Assembly (NCBI RefSeq): GCF_001280845.1
Contig: NZ_LGHP01000001.1
Coordinates: 491,905-555,904 of the forward strand
Direction of reading: 5' to 3'
Source of the DNA: Bacillus sp. FJAT-28004
GTDB taxonomy: Bacteria; Bacillota; Bacilli; Paenibacillales; Paenibacillaceae
DNA length: 64,000 nucleotides
A program made the translations under genes and the position numbers. Positions 26,597 to 36,300 of this stretch are shown piece after piece (the stretch's first letter is position 1; the number at the start of each line of letters is the position of its first letter). The notes beneath the pieces were generated by a model that was given only the letters and a program-made list of their open reading frames with translations, did not search any database and had not been told where the DNA came from.

Positions 26597-27358
26597 ATGC
26601 AAATTGATCTTTCTAATAAAACGGCGTTAATTACAGGAGCTACTGGCGATTTGGGACGGGTTATGGCACGTACGCTCGCAAGCTGCGGCGCTAACATCGT
26701 GCTGCATTACAATAATAACGAGGCTAAGGCAAAAGAATTGCAGATGGAAATTACGGCTATGGGAAGAAAAGCTATGATCGTGCAGGCCGATGTAACAAAT
26801 GAGCAGCATATTAATGAGATGAAGGCTAAGGTGACAGAAAAGCTTGGCCACGTAGACATCGTTGTCGCTAACGCGGTCATCCAGTATCAGTGGACAAGTA
26901 TTCTTGAACAGCCTATTGCTGATTATGTTAGTCAATTTGAATCCTGCGTTTTGCAAAGCGTCTTTCTAGCCAAAGCTTTTGTGCCGTCAATGATCGAGCG
27001 GGGCAGCGGTAGAGTAATTGGCATCAACACCGAGTGCTCGATGCAAAATTTTGCAGGTCAATCTGCTTATACAGCTGGCAAACGCGGGATGGATGGCGTC
27101 TATCGCGTATTAGCCAAAGAAGCTGGGGAGCATCAAATTACGGTAAATCAGGTTGCACCGGGATGGACCATCAGTGATCGCGATCGTGCAAGCGGTACTG
27201 AGGAAAACCTTGCATACGCACAAAACGTGCCGCTTAAGCGTAGAGGAACGGATCAAGAAATTGCCAATACGGTCGCGTTTCTGGCATCGGACTTGGCTAG
27301 CTTCATTACGGGTGCCTATATTCCTGTGAACGGCGGAAATGTCATGCCTGCCATTTAG
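26597..27358 (+). CDS. Short-chain dehydrogenase/reductase (SDR)
   Basis: Classical SDR of 253 residues, NAD(P)H-dependent, cytoplasmic. Cofactor loop TGATGDLGR near residues 14-22, catalytic YTAGK (YxxxK) near 150 and the C-terminal ITGAYIPVNGG. Usual length. ATG 26597 follows AAAGGTG with nine-base spacing; GTG at 26585 overlaps the ribosome site. First gene of an operon with a histidine kinase (22 bases downstream), a binding lipoprotein and a LacI regulator. In that setting it probably oxidises or reduces a sugar or sugar acid; annotation as a fatty-acid 3-oxoacyl-ACP reductase would be misleading. Confidence 0.87.
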   Translation: MQIDLSNKTALITGATGDLGRVMARTLASCGANIVLHYNNNEAKAKELQMEITAMGRKAMIVQADVTNEQHINEMKAKVTEKLGHVDIVVANAVIQYQWTSILEQPIADYVSQFESCVLQSVFLAKAFVPSMIERGSGRVIGINTECSMQNFAGQSAYTAGKRGMDGVYRVLAKEAGEHQITVNQVAPGWTISDRDRASGTEENLAYAQNVPLKRRGTDQEIANTVAFLASDLASFITGAYIPVNGGNVMPAI

Positions 27359-27380
27359 GATTAGGGAGTTATGAGGAAGG

Positions 27381-29237
27381 ATGAGCTTGAGCTTGAGAAA
27401 ACGATTGTGGCGCATATGGGCAGCTTTAGGCGGCATGAGAATGGAGGGAAAGCTGTTTATCGTTTTCCTGCTTCTAATCACGCTGCCGTTATCGTTTATA
27501 GGCTACATCTCATATAGCAATTACTCGCGTTCAATTGAGGAGAAAACGATTGTTTATTCGACCAAAATGCTTGAAAACATGATGATTCGAGTAGACGATT
27601 ACATCGAGGATATGATTCGTATATCTTCCATTCCTGCGTACCAGAATGATATTAAACAAAATTTGATTCTCTCGAACAGCTATTACGAGAAAAGGCAGCA
27701 AACGTCGATCGATAACAGCAATCAAGTACCTGATGATTTTGATCTGCTGCTCTTAATCCAGCGAGGCATCGAGGGCAATATTTCGTTCATCAATACGATA
27801 AAACGAGGCGCCAACTCGGTTTATATTTTTGATCAGTTCGACAATGGGTATTATTCAACGGCAGGCGGCGGCATTCGGCTTAACGTGAAGGAGAGCTATG
27901 AGAAATGGCGAGAGCTCATTAATACTTCTGGCGGTGAAGCAAGACTGTTTAGCACGCAAAAATACACGAGCAATTTGCAGAGTATTAAGTATGCGTTTAC
28001 AGTCGTTCGCAAGGTAATTGATAAATCGCTTAAGCCTATCGGCATGATTGCGGTGGATGCGAATATTAGCGTCATCGAGGATCAAATGAGTGAGCTGGAT
28101 AAGGTGACAAATGGAAAATCGGTGATCATCGATGAGCTTGGCAATGTTGTTTATGACAGCGACAAGCAGCGAATGGCGACGAACATTATGAATGATCCTA
28201 CGGTAGCCCAAGCAAAGGGCACCAAAGGAAGCTTTTATTTTGAACGTGACGGCGTTAATCGGTTATATATTTATACAACCTCGCCAAATACGAAATGGAA
28301 GGTTATGACCGCCATTCCGGACAGTGAGTTAACGAAGGATGCCGTTGTCATTCGCAACGTAACCTGGATTGCTACGATTATTACGATTATAGTCGCGCTT
28401 TTCATATCGGTAGTTTTTTCATTTGCCCTAACGAATCCGCTCCGCAAAATGATGCGATTGATGAAAAACGTGCAGGAGGGTGACTTTAACGTTCAATTCC
28501 AAGTTAAATACCGAGATGAGGTGGGTCAGCTTGGCAATCAGTTCAACCGGATGATTGTCCGAATCGACCACCTTATTCAGGACATTTATTTGATGGAAAC
28601 GAAGAAGAAGGAAGCTGAGCTGCATGCGCTGCAAAGCCAGATTAATCCGCATTTCATGTATAATACGCTCGAGTCTATACGAATGGCTGCTGAGCTTAAC
28701 GACGATCAGATCGCGGCGGATATGATCGCCATACTCGGGAAGCTGCTGCGGTACAGCATAAGCGATTTGCATGAGGAAGTAACGCTTGAGAACGAAGTTC
28801 TGCATATGCGCAACTATGTGGAAATGCTTAATTATCGTTACCCGAACCGATTCCATTTAGAAATTAGTATAACGGATGACATGTGGAAGTATCCCATGAT
28901 CAAGCTAGTGCTGCAGCCAATTGTCGAAAATGCGATTTATCACGGCATGGATGACAATAAGGCCTCGATGAGAATTGATATGAGCAGCGAGCGCACGCCG
29001 CATGGTGTATTGCTTCGCATAAAAGACGATGGGCTTGGCATGGATGAGGATACATTAGATCGTCTAAACGGTTCGCTCGCAGGATCGGAGGAAGCGATCG
29101 TAAAGCGCAAATCAGGCGGAATTGGCTTGAAAAATGTAAATGAGCGTATCAAGCTCTCCTACGGAAACGCGTATGGATTGAAGGTGGCCAGTGAACGGGA
29201 TAAAGGCACCGAGGTTATTTTACAGTTTCCACTATAA
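27381..29237 (+). CDS. YesM-like sensor histidine kinase without adjacent response regulator
   Basis: 618 residues. Transmembrane segments at about 23-45 and 326-350 bracket a dCache-like extracellular sensor; HAMP 351-403. Phospho-acceptor H424 in QINPHFMYN, then an ATPase domain with LQPIVENAIYHG, DDGLGM and GGIGLKNV. The start is uncertain: ATG 27381 has AGGA only three bases before it and GGGAG twelve bases before. Immediately followed by a solute-binding lipoprotein gene (17-base gap) and not by a response regulator, unlike the kinase at 15468. The binding protein may present ligand to this kinase. A regulator lacking a kinase lies at 54231-54992 beside a paralogous binding protein. Confidence 0.9.
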   Translation: MSLSLRKRLWRIWAALGGMRMEGKLFIVFLLLITLPLSFIGYISYSNYSRSIEEKTIVYSTKMLENMMIRVDDYIEDMIRISSIPAYQNDIKQNLILSNSYYEKRQQTSIDNSNQVPDDFDLLLLIQRGIEGNISFINTIKRGANSVYIFDQFDNGYYSTAGGGIRLNVKESYEKWRELINTSGGEARLFSTQKYTSNLQSIKYAFTVVRKVIDKSLKPIGMIAVDANISVIEDQMSELDKVTNGKSVIIDELGNVVYDSDKQRMATNIMNDPTVAQAKGTKGSFYFERDGVNRLYIYTTSPNTKWKVMTAIPDSELTKDAVVIRNVTWIATIITIIVALFISVVFSFALTNPLRKMMRLMKNVQEGDFNVQFQVKYRDEVGQLGNQFNRMIVRIDHLIQDIYLMETKKKEAELHALQSQINPHFMYNTLESIRMAAELNDDQIAADMIAILGKLLRYSISDLHEEVTLENEVLHMRNYVEMLNYRYPNRFHLEISITDDMWKYPMIKLVLQPIVENAIYHGMDDNKASMRIDMSSERTPHGVLLRIKDDGLGMDEDTLDRLNGSLAGSEEAIVKRKSGGIGLKNVNERIKLSYGNAYGLKVASERDKGTEVILQFPL

Positions 29238-29254
29238 AGAGGGAGAGACGCTGA

Positions 29255-30544
29255 ATGAACAAATACATGTGTGTGCTACTGCTCATTGTTCTTTTGTGCG
29301 GCATAAGCTTGACGGGGTGTCAGAAGGGCCGAGGCAACAGCACTATGGAAAAGGCGTCCGCTAAGAAAGAGGAGCAAGTTGGCCAAAATGTGACTATTAA
29401 TGTGATGACCAATCGCGTCGATCTGATTGAGAATGGCGAATTTCAAAAATATGCCGATCAATTTGCACAGCTTAATCCTGGCGTAACGGTGAAATTCGAA
29501 GGTTTATCGAATTACGCCAGCGATATTATGCTGCGCCTATCGACGCGCAGCTTAGGCGATGTGCTGCTGCTGCCAAACAATATTAAAAATGAAAACCTGC
29601 CTGATTATTTTGAGCCGCTAAGTGACAATTTGTTCGAGCATATTCATTTTGCAGACTTTAAAGCTTATGGTGGTGAACGCTTTGGCATTGCTACCGGCGC
29701 TTCAACGACAGGGATTGTATACAATAAGCAAGCTTTCAAAAAGGCGGGAATTACACAAATTCCAACGACCTTGGAGCAGTTTTACGCAGCATGCGAGAAG
29801 TTGAAGAAAGCGGGTATCGTGCCTGTCTACCTGAACTATGGTGCTCAGTGGCCGCTCATGACTTGGGGCGAGGATTTAGTGAGCTATATGACGGGTAATG
29901 CTGATTATTTGAATAATATGGTTATTATGGACGAGCCATGGACGATAGACAACGCTTGGGGACAGGCGATTTCCATTGTCAAAACATTAATTTCAAAAGG
30001 TTATGTGGAAAATCAGCTGCTCACAAATCAATGGGAAACGTCAAAAAAGGAGCTTGCCGACGGTAGAGCCGCCATGTATTTAATGGGAAATTGGGTAATC
30101 AATCAGGTCATCGCTGCGGGCGCAAAATCGGAAGATATCGGTTTTTTTCCATTCCCTTATGATAACAGTGAGAAGCGTTTCGCGCCGCTAAGTCCAGATT
30201 GGTTTGTTGGCGTAAGCAAATTCAGCGAGAACAAGGAACTCGCCGAGGCGTGGGTCAAATTTTTTGTAAACGAGTCTGGTTATGTTGATGATTCCGGCTT
30301 TTTGCCTGTGATTGAGAATAAGCAGCCTTCCTTGCCGCAGTTTCAACAGTTTTTATCGTTCAACATCGAGTTTTTGGAACGAAGGATGCCAAACGACCTC
30401 TTGCTTGAAATTGCGAATACCGCTCAAATTGCATTTTGGTCTGGCGATTACATTCAAGAGTGGATTGCCTCTCCTGATTTGCAGAAGGTGTTTACCGAAT
30501 ACAATAGGCGCTGGAAAGAAGCGCGAACCATTACCGAAAGCTAA
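29255..30544 (+). CDS. Solute-binding lipoprotein without permeases (possible kinase co-sensor)
   Basis: 429 residues with lipobox SLTGC (C22). Clear paralogue of the transporter-linked binding protein at 51024: shared stretches include TTGIVYNKQAFKKAGIT, LMGNWVINQVI and EDIGFFPFPYDNS. No permease gene lies next to it; it is flanked by the histidine kinase and a LacI regulator with 12-17 base gaps. It could therefore serve as a ligand-dependent accessory of the kinase, like the XylFII/LytS arrangement known in Clostridia, or be a spare binding subunit for the 52426/53320 permeases. ATG 29255 after GAGGGAGAG. Ligand probably shared with its paralogue, which is divergent from mannan genes. Confidence 0.88.
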   Translation: MNKYMCVLLLIVLLCGISLTGCQKGRGNSTMEKASAKKEEQVGQNVTINVMTNRVDLIENGEFQKYADQFAQLNPGVTVKFEGLSNYASDIMLRLSTRSLGDVLLLPNNIKNENLPDYFEPLSDNLFEHIHFADFKAYGGERFGIATGASTTGIVYNKQAFKKAGITQIPTTLEQFYAACEKLKKAGIVPVYLNYGAQWPLMTWGEDLVSYMTGNADYLNNMVIMDEPWTIDNAWGQAISIVKTLISKGYVENQLLTNQWETSKKELADGRAAMYLMGNWVINQVIAAGAKSEDIGFFPFPYDNSEKRFAPLSPDWFVGVSKFSENKELAEAWVKFFVNESGYVDDSGFLPVIENKQPSLPQFQQFLSFNIEFLERRMPNDLLLEIANTAQIAFWSGDYIQEWIASPDLQKVFTEYNRRWKEARTITES

Positions 30545-30556
30545 GGTGAACTACCC

Positions 30557-31630
30557 ATGTCAAAAAAGGTTACGATGCAGCAAATAGCTGATTATTTAAG
30601 TGTATCAAAGTTTGTTGTCTCGAAGGCGCTCTCCGGCAAAGGCGGCGTCAGTGAGGCAACACAGGAGCGGGTTATTCAAGCGGCATCGCAGTTAGGTTAT
30701 TTTACGCAAAAGAATGCCTATGTGAAAACGATGAAGCTCGAGCAGCTTCCCAAAACGCCTGCCGCGGGCAAACAATCGGTGCTCGTGCTAATGCCAAATA
30801 TCCGCTTCCAAACGAAGGATTCGCTGTATTGGGGAAGAATCCTCGATGGGATTGCCTCGAGATTAGAAGAGTATGGTTATGGCATGGTCATTGTGTCAGA
30901 GCAAAGCGTCGATCACTTTCTACATTTCTTGAACCCGAACGGTATATTGGGACTCATCGGCGTTGGAGAAATTTCGACTCCGCTGCTGCTTGAGGTGCAT
31001 CGCATCGGATTGCCGATGGTGCTCGTAGATCATGAGGATATGCTGATTCCTAGTGATACGGTGTTTACGAACAATTATGATTCAATGTACCGCTTGACCA
31101 AACATTTGATTGGCAAGGGACATACACAGCTGTGCTTTATCGGTGATATGAACTATTCGCGAAGCTTTAAGGATCGTTTTCTTGGCTTCCGCAGCGCACT
31201 GGAGGAGCAAGTTTTAGTAGAGCCTCGCTTTTCAATGAACAATGATTGTTATCTTCCAGTTGAAGGCTTTGAGCATGAGCAGTTCCAAGAGCCGATAAAG
31301 CAGTGGGCAGTCAAAAGACTTAAAGCAAAAACGATGCCAACGGCGCTACTCTGCGCAAATGATATGATCGGTATCGGTGCGATTGACGCTTTGAAGGAGC
31401 TTGGTATCGCGGTGCCGGAAGAAGTGTCAGTTACAGGCTACGACAACATTGAAGATTCCTATCGCATGACACCTGCTTTATCGACGGTACATGTACCTAA
31501 GGAAGCGCTTGGTAAGCGTGCAGTAGAGAGACTGATTAGCCGAATAACGAATAAGCAAGAGCCAATGGAGAAGCTGCTTGTAGCTGGTGAGATCTTATAC
31601 CGAGAGTCAACAGCGCAAGTAAAAGCATAA
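30557..31630 (+). CDS. LacI-family transcriptional regulator
   Basis: 357 residues. Helix-turn-helix at residues 4-50 (VTMQQIADYLSVSKFVVSKALSGKGGVSE) joined to a periplasmic-binding-protein-like sensor domain with ALLCANDMIGIGAIDAL and VSVTGYDN motifs. ATG 30557, AAGGTG about eight bases upstream, twelve bases after the binding-protein stop. Last gene of the SDR-kinase-binding protein operon. It would repress sugar genes until an intracellular sugar binds; targets unknown. Confidence 0.9.
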   Translation: MSKKVTMQQIADYLSVSKFVVSKALSGKGGVSEATQERVIQAASQLGYFTQKNAYVKTMKLEQLPKTPAAGKQSVLVLMPNIRFQTKDSLYWGRILDGIASRLEEYGYGMVIVSEQSVDHFLHFLNPNGILGLIGVGEISTPLLLEVHRIGLPMVLVDHEDMLIPSDTVFTNNYDSMYRLTKHLIGKGHTQLCFIGDMNYSRSFKDRFLGFRSALEEQVLVEPRFSMNNDCYLPVEGFEHEQFQEPIKQWAVKRLKAKTMPTALLCANDMIGIGAIDALKELGIAVPEEVSVTGYDNIEDSYRMTPALSTVHVPKEALGKRAVERLISRITNKQEPMEKLLVAGEILYRESTAQVKA

Positions 31631-31935
31631 CGTAGGGCATATTTTGCTGAATGAGGCTCAACTTGATTAATTGTGTACCATTCGTCATATCAGCGGGGAT
31701 TTTGAATACAATTAAAAATATATATTGTATATATTATATATACAAATTTCGCGGTATTCGACAAGAAAAGTGGTTAATTTCGTCTGATTTATAGGGATAT
31801 AGTATTAAATAGGCGTTTTCTTTGGTTCCAAAGAAGGGGAATTCGCTTATTTCGACAAAGATGTAGGTATTGCCTAAAAAGATGCAAGCATATATTATAT
31901 ATTACAAATATTAATATGGAGCTTGGTGATAGCAA
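31631..31935 (+). other. AT-rich leader of the GntR/LacI regulator with nested inverted repeats
   Basis: No gene seen. Contains the 21-bp palindrome at 31725-31745 and, further down, a nested repeat around 31800-31860: TTCTTTGG pairs with CCAAAGAA, flanked by AAATA and TATTT arms. It could fold as an RNA hairpin. A second AT-rich half-match to the palindrome lies near 31888-31910, just upstream of the start codon. Confidence 0.5.
31725..31745. promoter_or_regulatory. Perfect 21-bp palindrome, likely autoregulatory operator
   Basis: Ten-base arms TTGTATATAT and ATATATACAA around a central T. AraR, which has the same GntR-plus-LacI architecture as the downstream product, binds palindromes with TTGT/ACAA ends. 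A related element, sharing ATATATTGWATATATT, overlaps the mannosidase promoter. Confidence 0.6.
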
Positions 31936-33093
31936 ATGAATTCAACAGTCCGTACTCCGCTTTACCAGAAAATTCAGGATTATATCCGCGAGTTGATTGC
32001 TACGGAGGGTTTGAAAGCGGGGGACCGCATTCCGACCGAAAAAGATCTAATGAAGCTGTTTAACGTCAGTAAAATTACTGTTGTGAATGCGATGGTCGGA
32101 CTTGCGAACGATGGAATTATTTCCCGAGTGCCAGGCAAAGGTAGTTTCGTCAGCAGCGACGAACCGATAGAAGTAGAAGAAGTGGCGCCGACTGCGCAGG
32201 CTATCGGCTTAGAGAGGGTGGTAATCGAGAATAGGACGCGCATTATCGGTCTTGTTATGCCATCTATTTATGATTATTTTGCCATTCGTTTAGTTGAGGG
32301 AGTACAAAAGGCACTTCGAGAAAAAGGCTATCGAACTATGATTTTGCTGTCTGATGGCGATGTCGATAAAGAAAAAGAAGCGTTTAAAACACTTAAGGAA
32401 ATGGGAACGGACGGCTTGCTTGTGTTTCCGGTAGATGAAGAAAATTATAACGAAGAAATATTAAATATGAAGTTCAATGGATACCCCTTTGTACTTATCG
32501 ATCGTTTTCTGCCAGGTGTAGAAACCAATTATATCGCTGCGGACGGTAGGCTTGGAACAAGTCTTGCAGTCGAATATTTGTGGGATCTTGGTCATCGGGA
32601 AATTGCGATTTGTTCGGATTCTCCTTTGCAGACGATCACGGTGCAGGAGCGAATTGAGGGCTATATGGACGCCTTAAAAAACAAAGGTGCGCTCATTAAC
32701 CCTGCTCATATCATTACTGACTTTCTTGTAACCAGCCTAAAGGATGCGGAGAAGCACCCGTTATACCGCTATATTCGCAATCGAATGGCTACGGCGTATA
32801 TTACACTTAATGGTAGGCTGGCCGTTCGAATTTATCAAATGGCGCGGCAAGCAGGTTTGCGTGTTCCTGAGGATTTATCGATTATAAGCTTTGATGATCC
32901 GACGTCCATCGTAGACGAGTTCAGCATGTTTACCCATATTAATCAGTTTGAGCATGAGATGGGTTATCGTGCGGCAAGCACATTGATTAACATTATTGAA
33001 AATGGAGTGGACCCAAACAACAGATATAGCAAAACGCTGCTAAACCCTGAGTTGGTTATCAGCCAAACAACGGGACCGAAACCGATCCAATAA
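31936..33093 (+). CDS. AraR-like GntR/LacI chimeric regulator
   Basis: 385 residues. GntR-type winged helix (residues 1-75; PLYQKIQDYIRELI, PTEKDLMKLFNVSKITVVNAM, GKGSFV) fused to a LacI-type sugar-binding domain (about 105-380; GLVMPSIYDYFA, ISFDDPTSIVDEF). This is the architecture of B. subtilis AraR. ATG 31936 with GGTGAT five bases upstream. It sits directly upstream of the alpha-mannosidase operon, which has a palindrome over its promoter, so it is the probable repressor of that operon and of itself. The inducer is likely a manno-sugar rather than arabinose, but this is inferred. Confidence 0.88.
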   Translation: MNSTVRTPLYQKIQDYIRELIATEGLKAGDRIPTEKDLMKLFNVSKITVVNAMVGLANDGIISRVPGKGSFVSSDEPIEVEEVAPTAQAIGLERVVIENRTRIIGLVMPSIYDYFAIRLVEGVQKALREKGYRTMILLSDGDVDKEKEAFKTLKEMGTDGLLVFPVDEENYNEEILNMKFNGYPFVLIDRFLPGVETNYIAADGRLGTSLAVEYLWDLGHREIAICSDSPLQTITVQERIEGYMDALKNKGALINPAHIITDFLVTSLKDAEKHPLYRYIRNRMATAYITLNGRLAVRIYQMARQAGLRVPEDLSIISFDDPTSIVDEFSMFTHINQFEHEMGYRAASTLINIIENGVDPNNRYSKTLLNPELVISQTTGPKPIQ

Positions 33094-33116
33094 TCGAATA
33101 AACGTATAAATAGAGG

Positions 33117-33146
33117 ATCTTTTCCGAAAAGGAAAAGATTTTTTTA
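33117..33146 (+). terminator. Intrinsic terminator after the GntR/LacI gene
   Basis: ATCTTTTCC (33117-33125) pairs with GGAAAAGAT (33131-33139), followed by a run of Ts. Confidence 0.85.
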
Positions 33147-33153
33147 TTTATAT

Positions 33154-33183
33154 ATTGAATATATTCAATCTATATATTATATT
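33154..33183 (+). promoter_or_regulatory. Mannosidase operon promoter with palindromic operator
   Basis: -35 TTGAAT (33155-33160), 17-base spacer, -10 TATATT (33178-33183). The perfect palindrome ATTGAATATATTCAAT (33154-33169) covers the -35, so a bound repressor would block polymerase. It resembles the palindrome upstream of the regulator gene. Confidence 0.6.
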
Positions 33184-33260
33184 AGGAGTAAGCCGATCGT
33201 TACAAAGCTCGGTTGCAAAGGTCATATATCGAAGTTTTGAATAGATTCACAAGGACGATT

Positions 33261-33274
33261 TGAAAACGCTAACA
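33261..33274 (+). promoter_or_regulatory. CcpA cre box, consensus match
   Basis: TGAAAACGCTAACA fits the Bacillota cre consensus TGWAARCGYTWNCW at every position. It lies in the leader 75 bases before the mannosidase ATG and downstream of the proposed promoter, where CcpA could block elongation. It also overlaps a possible second promoter, TTCACA-18-TAACAT (33246-33275). Confidence 0.7.
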
Positions 33275-33348
33275 TAGCGAAGTCGGTAGGCATGTATGGG
33301 AGAAAACCTGTATGAAATATAGAACTGGATGAAAAAGGAGACCTACAA

Positions 33349-36300
33349 ATGCCATACGAAAAAGTGAGAACGGAGCAATTGAAGTCTTTGCTGGACCGAT
33401 TGAAGGAACAAATCTACAAGCCGCTCACGGAATTGAAAGTAACCGCTTGGGTCACTGAGGAACCAGTTTCTTACGAGAATAGGGAATCAGGCCGAAAAAT
33501 CGAACTAGCTGCGGGAGACCGCTGGGGCAATCTTTGGGACTGTGCTTGGTTTCACTTTAGCGGGAAAGTACCGCCGGAGGCGAAGGGTTCTAAGATCGTG
33601 CTGCTTATCGATGTAAATGGCGAGCTTTGTCTGGTAAATGAAGAGGGAACCCCTACTCAGGGGCTTACGAATATCAATTCCGAGTTTGATTATAGTCTTG
33701 GCCTTCCTGGCAAGAGAGTTGTGCACATCAGTGAAAACTCGCAAGGGGATGAAGAAATTGATTTGTGGGGCGACGCAGGCTGCAATGACCTGTTTGGCCG
33801 GTTCCGAAGCGGTACGTTAAAAGAAGCCCAAGTCGCGATCTGCCGCGAAAATATTCATCAGCTTTATTATGACGCTGAAGTATTGCTGGAGACGGCTGAT
33901 CGTTTGCCTGAAGGATCAGCGCGCAGAGCACGCATATTTCAATCCTTGTATGAGGCATCCCACATACTGACATCTTTAAGCGACGAAAGAGTTGCCCAAG
34001 CATCACAATTGCTGCGGGAGCAGCTCGATAAACGCGGCGGCGATCCGGTACTTACGATTAGCGCTGTCGGCCACGCGCATATGGATTTGGCTTGGCTGTG
34101 GCCTATCCGTGAAACGATTCGCAAAGGAGCTCGCACTTTTTCAACGGTGCTGCGGATGATGGAGCGTTACCCTGACTACATCTTCGGAGCAAGTCAGCCT
34201 CAGCTTTATGATTGGATGAAAATTCATTATCCGAAGCTGTATGCGAGCATCAAAGAGCGTGTGCAAGAAGGCCGTTGGGAGCTGCAAGGCGCGATGTGGG
34301 TTGAATCGGATACGAATGTGCCAAGCGGAGAAGCGCTGATCCGTCAAATCCTTTACGGAAAACGGTATTTCCAAGCAGAGTTCGGTCAGGAGATGAAGTC
34401 GCTATGGATGCCGGACGTATTTGGGTACACAGCTAGCTTGCCTCAAATTTTGAAGAAATCAGGCGTGGATTACATGATGACGCAGAAGCTGTCTTGGAGC
34501 GTTTACAACCGCCATCCTCATCATACTTTCCACTGGGAAGGAATCGATGGCTCGCGCGTTCTGACCCATATGCCGCCTGAGGATACTTATAACAGTCCGG
34601 CCGCGCCTCGTTCAATTGTGAAAGCAGAGAATGAATATATGGACAAAAACGTATCGGAGAATTGTCTCATGTTGTTCGGAATCGGCGATGGTGGAGGCGG
34701 TCCTGGCGAGGAGCATCTCGAGAGATTGCAGCGAGAGAAAGATTTACTCGGCCTTAGCCCAGTCATTCAAGAGCCTTCTTCACGGTTTTTCGAGAAGCTC
34801 GCAGTCGGCTCTGATCGTTACCAAGTATGGTCCGGAGAGCTTTATCTGGAGCGGCATCAAGGAACGCTTACGAGTCAGGCGCGCAACAAACGATATAACC
34901 GAAAGCTTGAGAAAGCACTGCGCGAGCTCGAATACGCGGCCATATTGGCAGAAACGACGAAGGGCAAACCTTATCCTTCGCAGGAGTTGGAAACGATATG
35001 GAAAGAAGTGCTGCTCTATCAATTCCATGATATTTTACCGGGCTCCTCTATCAAGCGCGTATACGACGAGTCGTTGGAGCGATACGCTATACTGCTAGGT
35101 CGTGTCGAGCAATTAATTGCAGAGGCATACGAAGCGGTTGCGGAATCCGTACCGGGAGAGAAAGGCTCCGATGTTATCTTTAACTCCCTGTCATGGGAGC
35201 GTGAGGAATGGACTCAGCAGAATGGCAGTTGGCAGCTGGTTCGTGTTCCTGCTATGGGATATGCTGTGGCAAATGCTGATACGCATGCACTTGTGCTTGC
35301 TGAGACGGCAGCTGCTGAAGCGGAAGTTGAAATAGAAGTTATCGCGACACAAGAGTTAGATGCAGCGTACAACCTTTTTCCCGATATGAGGGCATCGGCT
35401 ATCGACCGGATAATGGAAAATGATTTGTTATCTGTTACGTTCGCGGACGACTTTACCATTGTTTCAATCATCGATAAGGAGCTTGGCAGGGAAATCATTC
35501 CGCAGGGTCAGAAGGCGAATGAAATGAGCCTGTATCATGATGAGGGCGACGCATGGGATATTAAACAAGATTACCGCCTCTCGGGGGGAGTGCCGCTTCA
35601 GCCTTCCGAATCATCAGCATTTCAAGATGGACCAACGGTAGGATTGCTGCTCGTTTATAAATTCGGTCAGTCAACAATGACACAGAAGGTCATCCTGACT
35701 CATGGCAGCCGCCGCATTGATTTCGCTACGGTAGTCGATTGGAAGGAATCTGCCAAAATGCTGCGCACATCTTTCCCAGTCAATATTCGTACGGACAGCG
35801 CGAGCTGCGAAATTCAGTTCGGCTACTTGAAACGGCCTACACATCGCAATACGCTGTGGGATTATGCGAAGGATGAAATATGCGCACATCAATGGATTGA
35901 TCTTTCGGAGTCAGATTATGGGGTCGCGCTGCTTAATGATTGCAAATACGGACATCGTGCTTGGCAAAATGTTCTGGATTTAAATCTTTTGCGCAGTACG
36001 TCTTATCCAGATCCGGAAGCCGACCTAGCAGAACATCTCTTTACTTACTCCTTGTATCCGCATAAAGGGGATCATGTTCAGGCGGAGGTTTATAAGCGTG
36101 GATATGAGCTTAACGTTCCGCTGCGTTCGGTTCGCATGACCACAAACGACACGGCAAGGAATCTGCCAGCAGCAAAATCATTTTTCAGTGTGGATCATTC
36201 AAACGTTATGGTTGAAACGGTCAAACAAGCTGAAGACAGCGACGAACTAATTATCCGTTTATACGAGACAGCAGGAACTCACCTAAAAGCACGACTCATT

